DNA of 64,000 nucleotides, taken from contig LARD01000017.1 of NCBI GenBank assembly GCA_000980375.1, positions 1 to 64,000 on the forward strand, given 5' to 3'. The notes under the pieces were generated by a model. That model was not told the origin of the DNA. It saw only the letters and a program-made list of their open reading frames with translations, and ran no database searches. How positions within the stretch are numbered: the first letter of the stretch is position 1; every line of letters starts with the position of its first letter. Below are positions 34,827-43,190 of the stretch, one piece after another. This stretch comes from Clostridium sp. K4410.MGS-306 (GTDB lineage: Bacteria > Cyanobacteriota > Vampirovibrionia > Gastranaerophilales > Gastranaerophilaceae). Made by a program: the position numbers and the translations under genes.

Positions 34827-35642
34827 TTAATGTTGTTCCTTTTGATATGCGTATGTAGCATCCATTTCGTCAATTGATGCATAAACAGCGTGACATCCGC
34901 AATCTACGTGTACAATTTCACCGGTAACACCTGAAGAAAGGTCAGAAACGAGGTACAAACCTGTTTTGCCAACATCTTCAAGAGATACATTTCTTTTTAA
35001 AGGTGATTTTAAAATCGCTGCTTTGAGCATTCTGTCAAATCCGGAAATACCTTTAGCAGCAAGTGTTTTAACAGCACCTGCAGAAAGGCAGTTAACTCTA
35101 ACACCCATTTTGCCGAGGTTGTCAGCAAGATATCTGGCAGAAGATTCAAGCGCTGCTTTAGCAACACCCATAACATTGTAGTTAGCAACAACTTTTTCCG
35201 AGCCAAGGTATGTCAAAGCAAGGATAGCGCCGCCTTCGTTGAATAAAGGTTTTGCATTTCTTGCCAAAGTAACCAAAGAATAAGCACTAACACCAAGAGC
35301 TGTATCCCAGCCTGCTTTTGATGTATCGATAAAATCACCCATCAAATCTTCTTTTTGAGCAAAAGCTACGGCATGGATAACAAAATCCAATTTTCCGTAA
35401 GTTTTTTCATATTCGGCAAAAACTGCTTTAACCTGTTCTTCGTTGGTTACATCACATTCTGCTATCATTTTTGCATTCATTTCTTCTGCCAAAGGACGAA
35501 CGCGTGATTCCATAGCTTCGTTAGCATATGTGAAAGCTATTTCGCCGCCTGCTTCGTGGATTTGTTTGGCAATGGCATAAGCAATGCCTCTTGCGTTAGA
35601 AACGCCGAAAATAATACCTTTTTTGCCTTCCATTAATTTCAT
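34827..35642 (-). CDS. fabI: Enoyl-[acyl-carrier-protein] reductase FabI
   Basis: 271 residues from the ATG at 35642, which has a strong SD (AAAGGAG); a longer frame upstream has no SD and adds unrelated sequence. GIIFGVSNARGIAYAIAK is the FabI NADH-binding form, and YNVMGVAKAALES carries the catalytic Tyr and Lys (Y-x6-K). It reduces trans-2-enoyl-ACP in the last step of each fatty acid elongation cycle. It is a known target of triclosan-type inhibitors in other bacteria. Single gene with its own terminator. Confidence 0.95.
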   Translation of the reverse strand: MKLMEGKKGIIFGVSNARGIAYAIAKQIHEAGGEIAFTYANEAMESRVRPLAEEMNAKMIAECDVTNEEQVKAVFAEYEKTYGKLDFVIHAVAFAQKEDLMGDFIDTSKAGWDTALGVSAYSLVTLARNAKPLFNEGGAILALTYLGSEKVVANYNVMGVAKAALESSARYLADNLGKMGVRVNCLSAGAVKTLAAKGISGFDRMLKAAILKSPLKRNVSLEDVGKTGLYLVSDLSSGVTGEIVHVDCGCHAVYASIDEMDATYAYQKEQH

Positions 35643-35895
35643 AAAAACATTCTCCTTTATATAATACCTGTATATTAGTATCAACATGAGCGAATGTCCA
35701 TATTTATTTATTAATTTAACCGATTTAAAAAAGTGTTTTTGTAACAATTTTGGATTTACTACTACAAATGTATTGGCAAAACTCAAAAAAAGAGGTATTA
35801 TATATATTAGGTCATTTATTATTTATTTGTGTTTATTTTATTTACTTAACGCCTTAAAGAATCTTTTAAAGAGATTTGGCAGAAAGAGGTACGCT

Positions 35896-36069
35896 ATGGG
35901 TAACATGTTAGGAAAAAATGTTTTCAGAAAAATTCTATCTAATGTTGAAGATATGAACAAAGAAAAACAATCATTCAGAAAAAGCGTAGCAGAAAGATTG
36001 TCCACTCCGTTAAAAGGAAACAACACTCTGGAAAGAGTGCCGGGACACGATATGCTTGCTTTTGAGTAG
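35896..36069 (+). CDS. Small hypothetical protein, 57 residues
   Basis: I start it at ATG 35896, preceded by AAAGAGG. The same frame is open upstream to 35686, but that part is AT-rich, without an SD and odd in composition. The peptide is charged and helical (KILSNVEDMNKEKQSFRKSVAERL), then ends in a short loop region. It has a strong terminator of its own, which supports a real transcript. No family recognised. The region 35643-35895 upstream holds its promoter and that of fabI; I see no other gene there. Confidence 0.55.
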   Translation: MGNMLGKNVFRKILSNVEDMNKEKQSFRKSVAERLSTPLKGNNTLERVPGHDMLAFE

Positions 36070-36084
36070 TTTGTTTTTTGCAGC

Positions 36085-36117
36085 AAAAAAGAGGTCTTAA
36101 ATAAGACCTCTTTTTTT
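36085..36117. terminator. Bidirectional terminator
   Basis: A stem AAAAAAGAGGTCTT / AAGACCTCTTTTTT around AAAT, T-runs on both sides. It ends the 57-residue gene and the winged-helix gene. Confidence 0.93.
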
Positions 36118-36135
36118 ATATGATTTTTCCAGCTT

Positions 36136-36825
36136 TTATTTTACCGTGAGAACAAATCCGCCGTTGTCAGCATTTTGGATTGCGTTTTCGTTCATTTTTG
36201 CTCTGAGGTTTTTGATGTATTTGTACACATAGTCTCTTGGCAAATCAAGCACCTGTGCCAGCTCTTTTGCGTAAACAATGCTGTTTTTGTTGTTTAAAAA
36301 GTGCTCAAACACAGCTTGCTCGCGCGGGGTAAGGTTCTTTTTAAAAGTAATTTGAATATCTTCAGTTTCTTCTTGTGAAACAACGGGTTTTACTTCTTTA
36401 ACCTGTGCTTTTGGTGCAGGTATAGATTTCACAGCAGGTTTTACCTCTGCTTTTTTCACTTCTTTTAATTCTTTAGCTTCTTTTGCTTTTGCAATTGCAG
36501 CTTTTTCAGCCTGTTTATTTTTGTTGAGAGTTTTTCTTAAATCTCTTTCCATTTTTTCAACAGAAATTTCTTTTTCTCTTTCAAAAGACTGCTGCGCTAA
36601 AGAGCTGATTCTCTCTGCTTTAAAATTATTTTTTACAACGGAAGATTCGTCGTTAGATACGTATCTGACAGGAGCAAAATGTTTGTAGACCATATCAACC
36701 ATGTCGTTTGTTTCTTTTTCGTCTGAAATAACTTTGCCTAATCTTTTAGCATACTCCTCTAAAGTGATTCTCTCCAAAGAACTTCTCCACTGTCTGATTT
36801 CTTCTTTGGTCAAATAATCGGGCAT
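36136..36825 (-). CDS. Winged-helix DNA-binding protein with K/A/P-rich linker
   Basis: 229 residues. An N-terminal helical part (1-110; TKEEIRQWRSSLERITLEEYAKRLG) is followed by a Lys/Ala/Pro linker (about 110-155) and a C-terminal winged helix (about 165-229: LTPREQAVFEHFLNNKNSIVYAKELAQVL then DYVYKYIKNLRAKM). The second part resembles OmpR-type DNA-binding domains without a receiver. The SD AAGGAG is clear. The target is unknown. Confidence 0.7.
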   Translation of the reverse strand: MPDYLTKEEIRQWRSSLERITLEEYAKRLGKVISDEKETNDMVDMVYKHFAPVRYVSNDESSVVKNNFKAERISSLAQQSFEREKEISVEKMERDLRKTLNKNKQAEKAAIAKAKEAKELKEVKKAEVKPAVKSIPAPKAQVKEVKPVVSQEETEDIQITFKKNLTPREQAVFEHFLNNKNSIVYAKELAQVLDLPRDYVYKYIKNLRAKMNENAIQNADNGGFVLTVK

Positions 36826-36965
36826 ATTAATAAATCTCCTTGACTAATATAACTGTCTAATTTCTCTTCAAATATTTTACCAATGGGGTTAGGTTATGTA
36901 TAATTTAGCATGAAACTTTAATAAAAATCTCAAAATATGTATCAATTTTTACAATGTAAATTTAT

Positions 36966-38105
36966 TTAATTTGCTGTTGATTTTTTTACAAAATCTCTTA
37001 TAATCATGTCTGTTTCAAGAATTTGTTCCAAAGACGGGTTCAAAATATTTTCGTGAGAATCCATCATTTTTTTGGTAATTTCATAAATCTGCCACAGCGA
37101 AATCTTTTTGTCCAAAAACAGATACACAGCCTCCTCATTAGCTGCATTCATTACAACAGGAAGCGTTCCGCCCTGTTTACCGGCTTCAAAAGCCAGCTTA
37201 AGACAGGGGAATTTTTCTAAATCCGGCTCATCAAAATCCAAACGGCCGGCTTTTACAAAATCAAAACTGCGAGTCTCAATACCCTCAAAACGTTGCGGAT
37301 AAGTAAGCGTGTACTGGATAGGAATATGCATTGAAGGAAATCCGAGCTGTGCAATTACACTTCCATCAACATACTCGACAGCACTGTGCACAATGCTTTG
37401 CGGGTGCACGACAACCTGAATTTTTTCATACGGCATATTGAATAAATGATGTGCCTCAATGACCTCGAGCCCTTTGTTCATAAGCGTTGCAGAGTCAATT
37501 GTAATTTTTTTGCCCATGTTCCATCTGGGATGGTGCAGTGTTTCTTCCACTGTTGCGTTTTTGATATCATCAATGGTTTTGTCTCTAAAAGGACCGCCTG
37601 ATGCTGTTATAATAAGCTTTTCCACCTCATCTCTGTTTGAGAGACACTGATGGATTGCACCGTGTTCGGAATCAACGGGCAGGATTTTTACGTTTTTTTC
37701 TTTTGCACGTTTCATCACAATATCACCCGCCATAACAAGGGTTTCTTTATTTGCCAGTGCAACGTCAATATTATTTTCAATCGCTGCAAGCGTGGGTTTC
37801 AGGCCTGTTTTGCCCGAAACGGAGACAAGGATTCTTTCGTTTGTTTTGTCAGACGCTATTTCAACAAGCCCCTCATCACCGTGCAAAACATTGATTTTAG
37901 GGAACTCTTTTTTAAGAGCAAGAGCGTCCTGCTCGGATTTTACGCAGACATTTTTTGGGTTGACGAGTTTTATTTGCGAGCGAAGCACATCAAGATTTGC
38001 ACCGCCTGTAAGCGAAACAACCTCAAAAAAGCCCGGCATTTTTTGAATAACTTCAATAGCCTGTCTGCCAATAGAACCCGTTGAACCTAAAATCGAAATC
38101 TTCAT
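36966..38105 (-). CDS. dxr: 1-deoxy-D-xylulose 5-phosphate reductoisomerase
   Basis: 379 residues, normal. ISILGSTGSIGRQAIEVI is the NADPH site. LPVDSEHGAIHQCL has the catalytic Asp-Ser-Glu-His, and TIDSATLMNKGLEVIEAH and NMPYEKIQVVVHPQSIVHS follow as in the family. It makes 2-C-methylerythritol 4-phosphate, the committed MEP-pathway step to isoprenoids; uppS at 40209 uses that pathway's products. An SD (AGGGAT) precedes the ATG. Confidence 0.96.
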   Translation of the reverse strand: MKISILGSTGSIGRQAIEVIQKMPGFFEVVSLTGGANLDVLRSQIKLVNPKNVCVKSEQDALALKKEFPKINVLHGDEGLVEIASDKTNERILVSVSGKTGLKPTLAAIENNIDVALANKETLVMAGDIVMKRAKEKNVKILPVDSEHGAIHQCLSNRDEVEKLIITASGGPFRDKTIDDIKNATVEETLHHPRWNMGKKITIDSATLMNKGLEVIEAHHLFNMPYEKIQVVVHPQSIVHSAVEYVDGSVIAQLGFPSMHIPIQYTLTYPQRFEGIETRSFDFVKAGRLDFDEPDLEKFPCLKLAFEAGKQGGTLPVVMNAANEEAVYLFLDKKISLWQIYEITKKMMDSHENILNPSLEQILETDMIIRDFVKKSTAN

Positions 38106-38168
38106 AACTATCCCTGATTAAATATTCCTCTGAAATTAATTATAGGATAAATATGGGGAATTTGTTTT

Positions 38169-38405
38169 TTACAAATCGACCCTGCTGACATCAATGAGTT
38201 CTGTAACAGGCATATTAAGAGCATTGGCAAGTTTTTCAATTGTTTCAATAGAGGGTATGCTTTCTCCTCTTTCAATTGCGCTTATAGAGTTTTTGCTTAT
38301 ATTTGATAGTGAAGACAATTTTTCTTGAGAGTAATCTTTTTTTGTTCTCTCCATTTTCAATTTTTTTCCAAATTTACTTGTCAATTCACCTTTTTTATTA
38401 TTCAT
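38169..38405 (-). CDS. Small XRE-family HTH regulator
   Basis: 78 residues, essentially one HTH: KLKMERTKKDYSQEKLSSLSNISKNSISAIERGESIPSIE, with a short helix to end. It is divergent from the 74-residue small protein, and the two have overlapping promoters around 38428-38472. It is likely an autoregulator of that pair. Confidence 0.85.
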   Translation of the reverse strand: MNNKKGELTSKFGKKLKMERTKKDYSQEKLSSLSNISKNSISAIERGESIPSIETIEKLANALNMPVTELIDVSRVDL

Positions 38406-38427
38406 AATACATACTATACTAGTCTAT

Positions 38428-38472
38428 TGACAGCTTTATTTCAATTAAGCATACTTGTCAATAATACAAGTT
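38428..38472. promoter_or_regulatory. Overlapping divergent promoters with inverted repeat
   Basis: Plus: TTGACA (38428-38433), 17 bp, CATACT (38451-38456), towards the 74-residue gene. Minus: TTGAAA (38445-38440), 17 bp, TAGTAT (38422-38417), towards the XRE gene. ACTTGT / ACAAGT with a 7-base spacer (38454-38472) straddles the plus-strand start and may be the XRE operator. Confidence 0.6.
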
Positions 38473-38487
38473 TACTTGGAGAAATTT

Positions 38488-38712
38488 ATGAACAAACCAA
38501 AAAGAATAAAAATCTCAAAAATTGAAAACAAAATCCTATCCCTGAGCTGCAAAATCTCAAGAATAGAAAGCCTCTCAAAGATTCTCTTTGAATGCCTTGT
38601 GGATAAATACGACATCTCCACCCGTGACACAGAATCTCTATGCAACGTGCTCTGCGAAGAAATCAAAAGAGCAAACAACAAAATCTCCAAAATAGAATCA
38701 CTCTTTTTTTAA
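38488..38712 (+). CDS. Small helical protein, 74 residues (paralog of 39825-40061)
   Basis: The ATG at 38488 has the SD GGAG; a longer frame from 38455 overlaps the promoter. Basic N-terminus then helices with ISRIESLSKILFECLVD. The block SLSKIL followed by a polar loop and a charged helix recurs in the protein at 39825-40061, so the two are probably related. They flank pheS. Function unknown; no known motif. Confidence 0.65.
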   Translation: MNKPKRIKISKIENKILSLSCKISRIESLSKILFECLVDKYDISTRDTESLCNVLCEEIKRANNKISKIESLFF

Positions 38713-38780
38713 CCTTATCTCACTCCAATCAGTTTATTTATAATATAATATTTCTATAAATTAATTTATGAGGTTGAAAA

Positions 38781-39815
38781 ATGAAAGAAACGTTGGAAAA
38801 AATTCATAAAAATGCACTCGAAGCCATTGAAAAAGTGCAATCTACAGCTGATATTGAAGAAGTGCGAAATACATTCTTGAGCAGAAAAAGCGAACTCAAC
38901 AATATCAAAAAGAATTTAAAAGATATGTCCAACGACGACAAAAGAATTGTAGGCTCAATGTCCAACCAGATTACAAAAGACATTGAAGAAAAACTCAACG
39001 ACAAATACCAGATTTTTTACCAGAAAGAATTAAACGAAAAACTGGAAAAAGAAAGAATTGACGTAACCCTTCCCGGTTCGTTTACACCATACGGCAAAGT
39101 CCACCCTCTGACACAAACAGTGGATGAAATTGTAGAAATTTTTCAAGGAATGGGTTTTTCCGTTGTGCATAATGAAAACTCACCCGAGGTTGAAACAGAA
39201 TACTTCAACTTTGACATGCTCAACATCCCTCAAGACCACCCTGCGCGTGACATGCAAGACACTTTTTACACAAAAGTTGCTCCAAATGTAATTTTAAGAA
39301 GCCAAACATCAGGCGCACAGGTTCACGAAATGCTCACCTCAAAACCGCCTATCAGAGTAGTGGCTCCGGGCAGAGTGTACCGCTGCGAGTCTGTTAGTGC
39401 ACGCAAAAACAACCTTTTCCATCAGATAGAAGGTCTGCTTGTGGACAAAGATATCACTTTTGCTGATTTAAAAGGTGTTATGAACGAATTTTTAAGACTC
39501 TACTTCGGTTCAGCTAGACCCACAAGATTCAGAAACAGCTTTTTCCCGTTCACAGAACCTTCTGCCGAAGTTGACGTACAGTGCATTATGTGCGAAGGCA
39601 AAGGCTGCCGTACATGCTCTGGCACAGGCTGGCTCGAAATCCTCGGCTGCGGTATGGTAGACCCGAATGTATTGAAAAACGTCGGCATTGACCCAGAAGT
39701 TTACACAGGATTTGCCTTTGGCATGGGGGTTGAAAGGCTCGCAATGCTCAAATGGGCTATTGACGACATTAGACTGTTTTTCAACAACGATGTCAGATTC
39801 TTAAAACAGTTTTAA
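38781..39815 (+). CDS. pheS: Phenylalanyl-tRNA synthetase alpha subunit
   Basis: 344 residues, normal for PheS. An N-terminal coiled coil (1-85) is followed by the class II core: HPLTQTVDEIVEIFQGMGF, DMQDTFY, LRSQTSGAQVHEM (motif 1/2 region), GRVYRCESVSARKNNLFHQIEG, and motif 3 FAFGMGVERLAMLKW. A CIMCEGKGCRTCSGTGW segment carries extra Cys residues. The subunit pairs with PheT, which is not next to it, an unusual split. An SD-like GAGG precedes the ATG. Confidence 0.95.
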   Translation: MKETLEKIHKNALEAIEKVQSTADIEEVRNTFLSRKSELNNIKKNLKDMSNDDKRIVGSMSNQITKDIEEKLNDKYQIFYQKELNEKLEKERIDVTLPGSFTPYGKVHPLTQTVDEIVEIFQGMGFSVVHNENSPEVETEYFNFDMLNIPQDHPARDMQDTFYTKVAPNVILRSQTSGAQVHEMLTSKPPIRVVAPGRVYRCESVSARKNNLFHQIEGLLVDKDITFADLKGVMNEFLRLYFGSARPTRFRNSFFPFTEPSAEVDVQCIMCEGKGCRTCSGTGWLEILGCGMVDPNVLKNVGIDPEVYTGFAFGMGVERLAMLKWAIDDIRLFFNNDVRFLKQF

Positions 39816-39824
39816 AAAAACTGT

Positions 39825-40061
39825 CTAATAACCGAAAATCTTTGTGCTGATTGAATCAAGATTTTGCTTTTCTTTTTGCAGCATTCGATCAAGAACAGTG
39901 GCAAGGCTTATTTTGTCACGCTCCTGTATATTGTTGTCCTCGTTTTCAAGAATATTTAATAGAATTTTGGACAAACTGCAAATAAGACAAAAATCATCCA
40001 TAGATTTATCAAAAGAGGTTCTTATTTCATCCAGCTGATTTGCATTTTCCGCATTTTCCAT
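39825..40061 (-). CDS. Small helical protein, 78 residues (paralog of 38488-38712)
   Basis: Acidic helical protein. LICSLSKILLNILENEDNN matches the SLSKIL block of the 74-residue protein on the other side of pheS, followed in both by a polar loop and a charged helix. The N-terminus (MENAENANQLDE) differs. An SD (AAAGGT) precedes the ATG. It converges on pheS, ten bases apart. Function unknown. Confidence 0.65.
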   Translation of the reverse strand: MENAENANQLDEIRTSFDKSMDDFCLICSLSKILLNILENEDNNIQERDKISLATVLDRMLQKEKQNLDSISTKIFGY

Positions 40062-40208
40062 ATTTGCCGTACCTTTCTCACAAATTTTGACTACGCCGCT
40101 TCAAGGCGTTTAACACTCTGTTACATTCATGTAAAATGAGTTTTATGAATATGTCAAATATTTGCTTTATAATATAAAAGTAAACAAGACTATAAAAGGG
40201 ATTGAGCA

Positions 40209-40934
40209 GTGGAAGCAGCCGAAAAAAAAGATATCAAAGCAATCGTAAAAAACACCAACCTCAAACACATAGCCATAATCATGGACGGAAACAGACGCTG
40301 GGCCAAAGAAAAACACCTTCCCTCTGCCATGGGTCACCAGAAAGGCGTTGACTCTTTAAGAAGCACCATGCGCCTTTTTGACAGGTTCGGCATTAAATAT
40401 CTTACTGTTTACGCTTTTTCCACAGAAAACTGGAACAGAAAAAAAGAAGAAGTGGAATTTTTGATGGGATTGCTGGCCAAAACCCTCTTAAACGAGCTCG
40501 ATGATATGCACAAAGAAAACGTTAGAATACGCTTTTTGGGCGACCTTACAAAATTGAGCAAAAACCTTGTTGATATTGTCAAAAATGCTGAAAACAAAAC
40601 AAAAGACAACACAGGCGTTAACCTCAACATTGCATTCAACTACGGCTCGAGAGACGAAATCACAAACGCGCTCAAAGCCATTATACAAGAAGGTCTGAAA
40701 AGCGAAGACATTACAGAAGATACAATCTCAAATCACCTTTACACAAAAGACATCCCCGACCCTGACCTTTTAATCAGAACCGGCGGCGAAAAAAGAATAA
40801 GCAACTACCTGCTGTGGCAGCTGGCATACTCTGAAATTTATGTAACAGATGCCTACTGGCCCGAGTTTGACGAAAACGAGCTCTCAAAAGCAATAGTTGA
40901 ATTTGAACACAGAAATAGAAGATTCGGGAAATAA
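40209..40934 (+). CDS. uppS: Isoprenyl transferase (undecaprenyl diphosphate synthase)
   Basis: 241 residues from a GTG start with SD AAGGG. IIMDGNRRWAKEKHLP holds the catalytic Asp and substrate Arg/Asn, GHQKGVDSLRSTM follows, and DLLIRTGGEKRISNYLLWQLAYSE is the family's C-terminal signature. It condenses isopentenyl diphosphates in cis to make the C55 carrier for peptidoglycan and LPS. It converges on the kinase-like gene. Confidence 0.96.
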   Translation: MEAAEKKDIKAIVKNTNLKHIAIIMDGNRRWAKEKHLPSAMGHQKGVDSLRSTMRLFDRFGIKYLTVYAFSTENWNRKKEEVEFLMGLLAKTLLNELDDMHKENVRIRFLGDLTKLSKNLVDIVKNAENKTKDNTGVNLNIAFNYGSRDEITNALKAIIQEGLKSEDITEDTISNHLYTKDIPDPDLLIRTGGEKRISNYLLWQLAYSEIYVTDAYWPEFDENELSKAIVEFEHRNRRFGK

Positions 40935-40946
40935 TTCTTGCAAAAA

Positions 40947-41711
40947 CTACTTTCCAAAATATTTAAGCGCTTTTTTAACAATATTAAGCGAATCCGTGTT
41001 GTGTAACTCTTTTGAAGGAATTGCACAACCCGGGTCTATAAGATATATTTTCCCGTTTCCAGCCCTGCCAAACTGGTCTGTTCTTATGGTTTCATCTACA
41101 TTTTCAGGCGTGTAATGAAGCAAATAATCCTTCATTTTATACCCCTGTTTTTTGATATTTTTTACAAAACTTCGCAGCTCATCTTGTGCCAAATCATCCT
41201 GCGTGATTTTCTCCTGCAAATAATAATAAGTGTAACCTGATTTGCCTTTTTTGAAACACGGCAAATCAAAATCAGCAGGCTGTCTTTTAGAAGGAAAATG
41301 GTCATACGGGGTAAGTTTCAATGCATTTCCGTCTTCCGTCTCAAAAACAAGTGCTGTCGCGCCAAGGGCCATAAGGCTTTTAATTTTTATATCTTTTATA
41401 TCTTTGATTTTTGAAATATCGCCATGCATCTGTCTAATTTCTTCAAGCGGGTGCAAACGCCCGATAAGAAGGGATTCAAGAGTTTTGTTTTTTGTATACC
41501 CGAGGTTTTGCAGTGCATTAGCCAGAGTTGTGTCTTCGCTAAATACCACGCTGCTAAGGCGCCCGCTGGGGGTAAGCGTTACGTGAGAAATTTTATTATC
41601 AAAGCGCTCAAAGCTGTCAGCAGCTGATTGCCGTACACCGAAAGAAATCTTATTTTGCGGTTTTACTGTATACAAATTATTCTTCAAATTATTTGTGCAT
41701 AAAACATTCAT
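40947..41711 (-). CDS. Kinase-like protein of unknown family (paralog of 62920-63684)
   Basis: 254 residues. The N-terminus is Asn-rich to KISFGVR (21-27). The rest has a kinase-like order: LGATALVFETEDGNALKL (116-133), with a Gly-loop-like start and K132 as candidate ATP Lys; FDLPCFKKG and YYYLQEK (162-168) as a hinge-like strand; then KIYLIDPGCA (221-230), with D226 in the place of the metal-binding Asp. The paralog shares all of these. No match to a named kinase is claimed; an APH-like or minimal effector-type kinase is the best guess. No SD; TATTAG lies six bases before the ATG. Confidence 0.6.
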   Translation of the reverse strand: MNVLCTNNLKNNLYTVKPQNKISFGVRQSAADSFERFDNKISHVTLTPSGRLSSVVFSEDTTLANALQNLGYTKNKTLESLLIGRLHPLEEIRQMHGDISKIKDIKDIKIKSLMALGATALVFETEDGNALKLTPYDHFPSKRQPADFDLPCFKKGKSGYTYYYLQEKITQDDLAQDELRSFVKNIKKQGYKMKDYLLHYTPENVDETIRTDQFGRAGNGKIYLIDPGCAIPSKELHNTDSLNIVKKALKYFGK

Positions 41712-41784
41712 AATTTACTAATAAAGCTGAATTGCAAAAATTGCGCTGATTTGAGAAAATATTATCAAATGTAACGGAGGAACA

Positions 41785-42372
41785 ATGATAAAAATAGCAC
41801 TGGGCACCTCAAACCCGCACAAACTCGAGGAAATTAACGCAATGATAAAAGAAGTACACCCTGACAGCGTGGAGTTTGTGCTTGTTGAAGGGGAGTTTGA
41901 CCCTGTTGAAAACGGCACAACCTTTGAAGAAAACTCATACATAAAAGCAGCAGAAGCCGCAAAAATAATGGGGATTCCAGCGCTGGCCGACGACACAGGA
42001 CTGTGCGTAGACGCTCTTGACGGAAGACCGGGGCTTTATTCAGCAAGATACGCGCCCGACCAAAAATCAAAAATCGAAAAACTTCTGGGCGAAATGCAAA
42101 ACATCCCTAAAGACAAAAGAAACGCACACTTTACCTGCACCATGACCCTTGTAAACCCTGACGGTACAAAGCTGCACACTCAAACAGGAAAAATTGAAGG
42201 CTACATTGACACAAAACCCCACGGAGGACACGGTTTTGGATATGACCCGATATTTTTTATACCCGAATTGAACAAAACCATGGCAGACCTGAAACCGGAA
42301 GAAAAAAACACCCTGTCTCACCGCGCCAGAGCACTTTTGCCGATGATTGAGTGGATTAAACAAAACATGTAA
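41785..42372 (+). CDS. rdgB: Non-canonical purine NTP pyrophosphatase (RdgB/HAM1)
   Basis: 195 residues, normal. LGTSNPHKLEEI opens the fold, YIKAAEAAKIMGIPALADDTGLCVDALDGRPGLYSARYA is the signature region with catalytic acidic residues, and GGHGFGYDPIF and TMADLKPEEKNTLSHRARAL complete it. It hydrolyses dITP and XTP to keep them out of DNA. SD GGAGGA precedes the ATG. Confidence 0.96.
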   Translation: MIKIALGTSNPHKLEEINAMIKEVHPDSVEFVLVEGEFDPVENGTTFEENSYIKAAEAAKIMGIPALADDTGLCVDALDGRPGLYSARYAPDQKSKIEKLLGEMQNIPKDKRNAHFTCTMTLVNPDGTKLHTQTGKIEGYIDTKPHGGHGFGYDPIFFIPELNKTMADLKPEEKNTLSHRARALLPMIEWIKQNM

Positions 42373-42381
42373 AACATAAAA

Positions 42382-42402
42382 AAAACAGACCGTTTGGTCT
42401 GT
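42382..42402. terminator. Terminator between rdgB and the 94-residue gene
   Basis: A 7-bp stem ACAGACC / GGTCTGT with loop GTTT. The minus strand has the better T-run, about 80 bases after the 94-residue gene; the plus strand has a weaker one just after rdgB. Confidence 0.7.
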
Positions 42403-42481
42403 ATTTACTGCATCTATTCAAATTAAATTAAAAATTTTATAACGGGGGAAATGTTATTATGTCTCGGCTAAATAATGCGCC

Positions 42482-42766
42482 TTATGCAAGGTACATTATG
42501 TTTTGAGCAGATTCAACAGCGTCTTTGAGTTCCTGTGCTTTTCTTGTTGTTTCAGCAGAGAAAAGAACATCTCTAAAGAAGTGAATTTTGCTCATGAATG
42601 CGTTTTGATTTTTTTTGTCATTAGCAGCTTCAACGAGTGTTTCCATAATAGCTGTAGGAACAATACTGTCTGTTTGGCTCTGTTTGAAAACAGGTTTTGA
42701 AGCGTATAATTTATTTGTGTTATTTATATTGTTTGAGTAGTTTGGGGTTATATTATTTACTCTCAT
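42482..42766 (-). CDS. Small protein, 94 residues, with Asn-rich N-terminus
   Basis: Residues 1-23 are dominated by Asn (NNITPNYSNNINNTNK), then KPVFKQS (24-30), a form seen in other proteins here. The rest is helical (AIMETLVEAANDKKNQNAFM). An SD (AAGGAC) precedes the ATG and a consensus promoter lies upstream, so it is expressed. Function unknown. Confidence 0.65.
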   Translation of the reverse strand: MRVNNITPNYSNNINNTNKLYASKPVFKQSQTDSIVPTAIMETLVEAANDKKNQNAFMSKIHFFRDVLFSAETTRKAQELKDAVESAQNIMYLA

Positions 42767-42831
42767 TTTTTTTGTCCTTATGTTGTGACCGTTGAATTAA
42801 GTGTTTTAACTACACTATTTAGTACATTTTC

Positions 42832-42860
42832 ATTATGTACTATAAAGGTTTCTTTGTCAA
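42832..42860 (-). promoter_or_regulatory. Promoter of the 94-residue gene
   Basis: Minus strand: -35 TTGACA (42860-42855), 17-bp spacer, -10 CATAAT (42837-42832). The start is expected near 42825, giving a leader of about 58 bases with an SD. The rest of 42767-43190 holds the candidate RNA below and otherwise nothing I can identify. Confidence 0.75.
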
Positions 42861-43050
42861 CCCCCCTTAAAGAAATCTTAATATGCGCCCGAAAGTATTG
42901 ATTTTATTGAATTCTTGAAAAAGTGCATTTTGTACACTTAATCGGCTGTTTTGTATGTTTTTTATTCATTAAAAATAAAAATCAGAAGAATTATTCAAAA
43001 ATACCCGCATGGGTAATTGTTATTTGTATGAAAATAAGGTTATATATAAT

Positions 43051-43127
43051 TAAATCTTTTTCATACTTCCAACTATTCTTAATTCCAGACAGCTAGGGCT
43101 TTTTCAGACTAAAGCCCTATTTTTTTA
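43051..43127 (+). ncRNA. Candidate small RNA with own promoter and terminator
   Basis: TATAAT (43045-43050, weak -35) is followed about 75 bases later by a strong terminator: stem TAGGGCTTT (43094-43102) / AAAGCCCTA (43111-43119) and a T7 run. There is no ORF between and no plus-strand gene upstream that needs this terminator. The hairpin lacks a T-run on the minus strand. A short regulatory RNA is a reasonable reading; a decayed gene is the alternative. Confidence 0.4.
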
Positions 43128-43190
43128 TCCAAAAATCAGCATCCAATTCCTTAAAAATAAAGTGTATTTTTAACAATTATTACAAAAAAG

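Noticed and set aside
35686-35895. N-terminal extension of the 57-residue gene
   Set aside because: The upstream part is AT-rich, lacks an SD and overlaps the fabI promoter region; the ATG at 35896 has its own SD-like AAAGAGG.
38713-38780. T-box or attenuator before pheS
   Set aside because: The gap is 68 bases with a promoter-like TATAAT and an SD-like sequence; there is no room for a T-box and no stem followed by a T-run.
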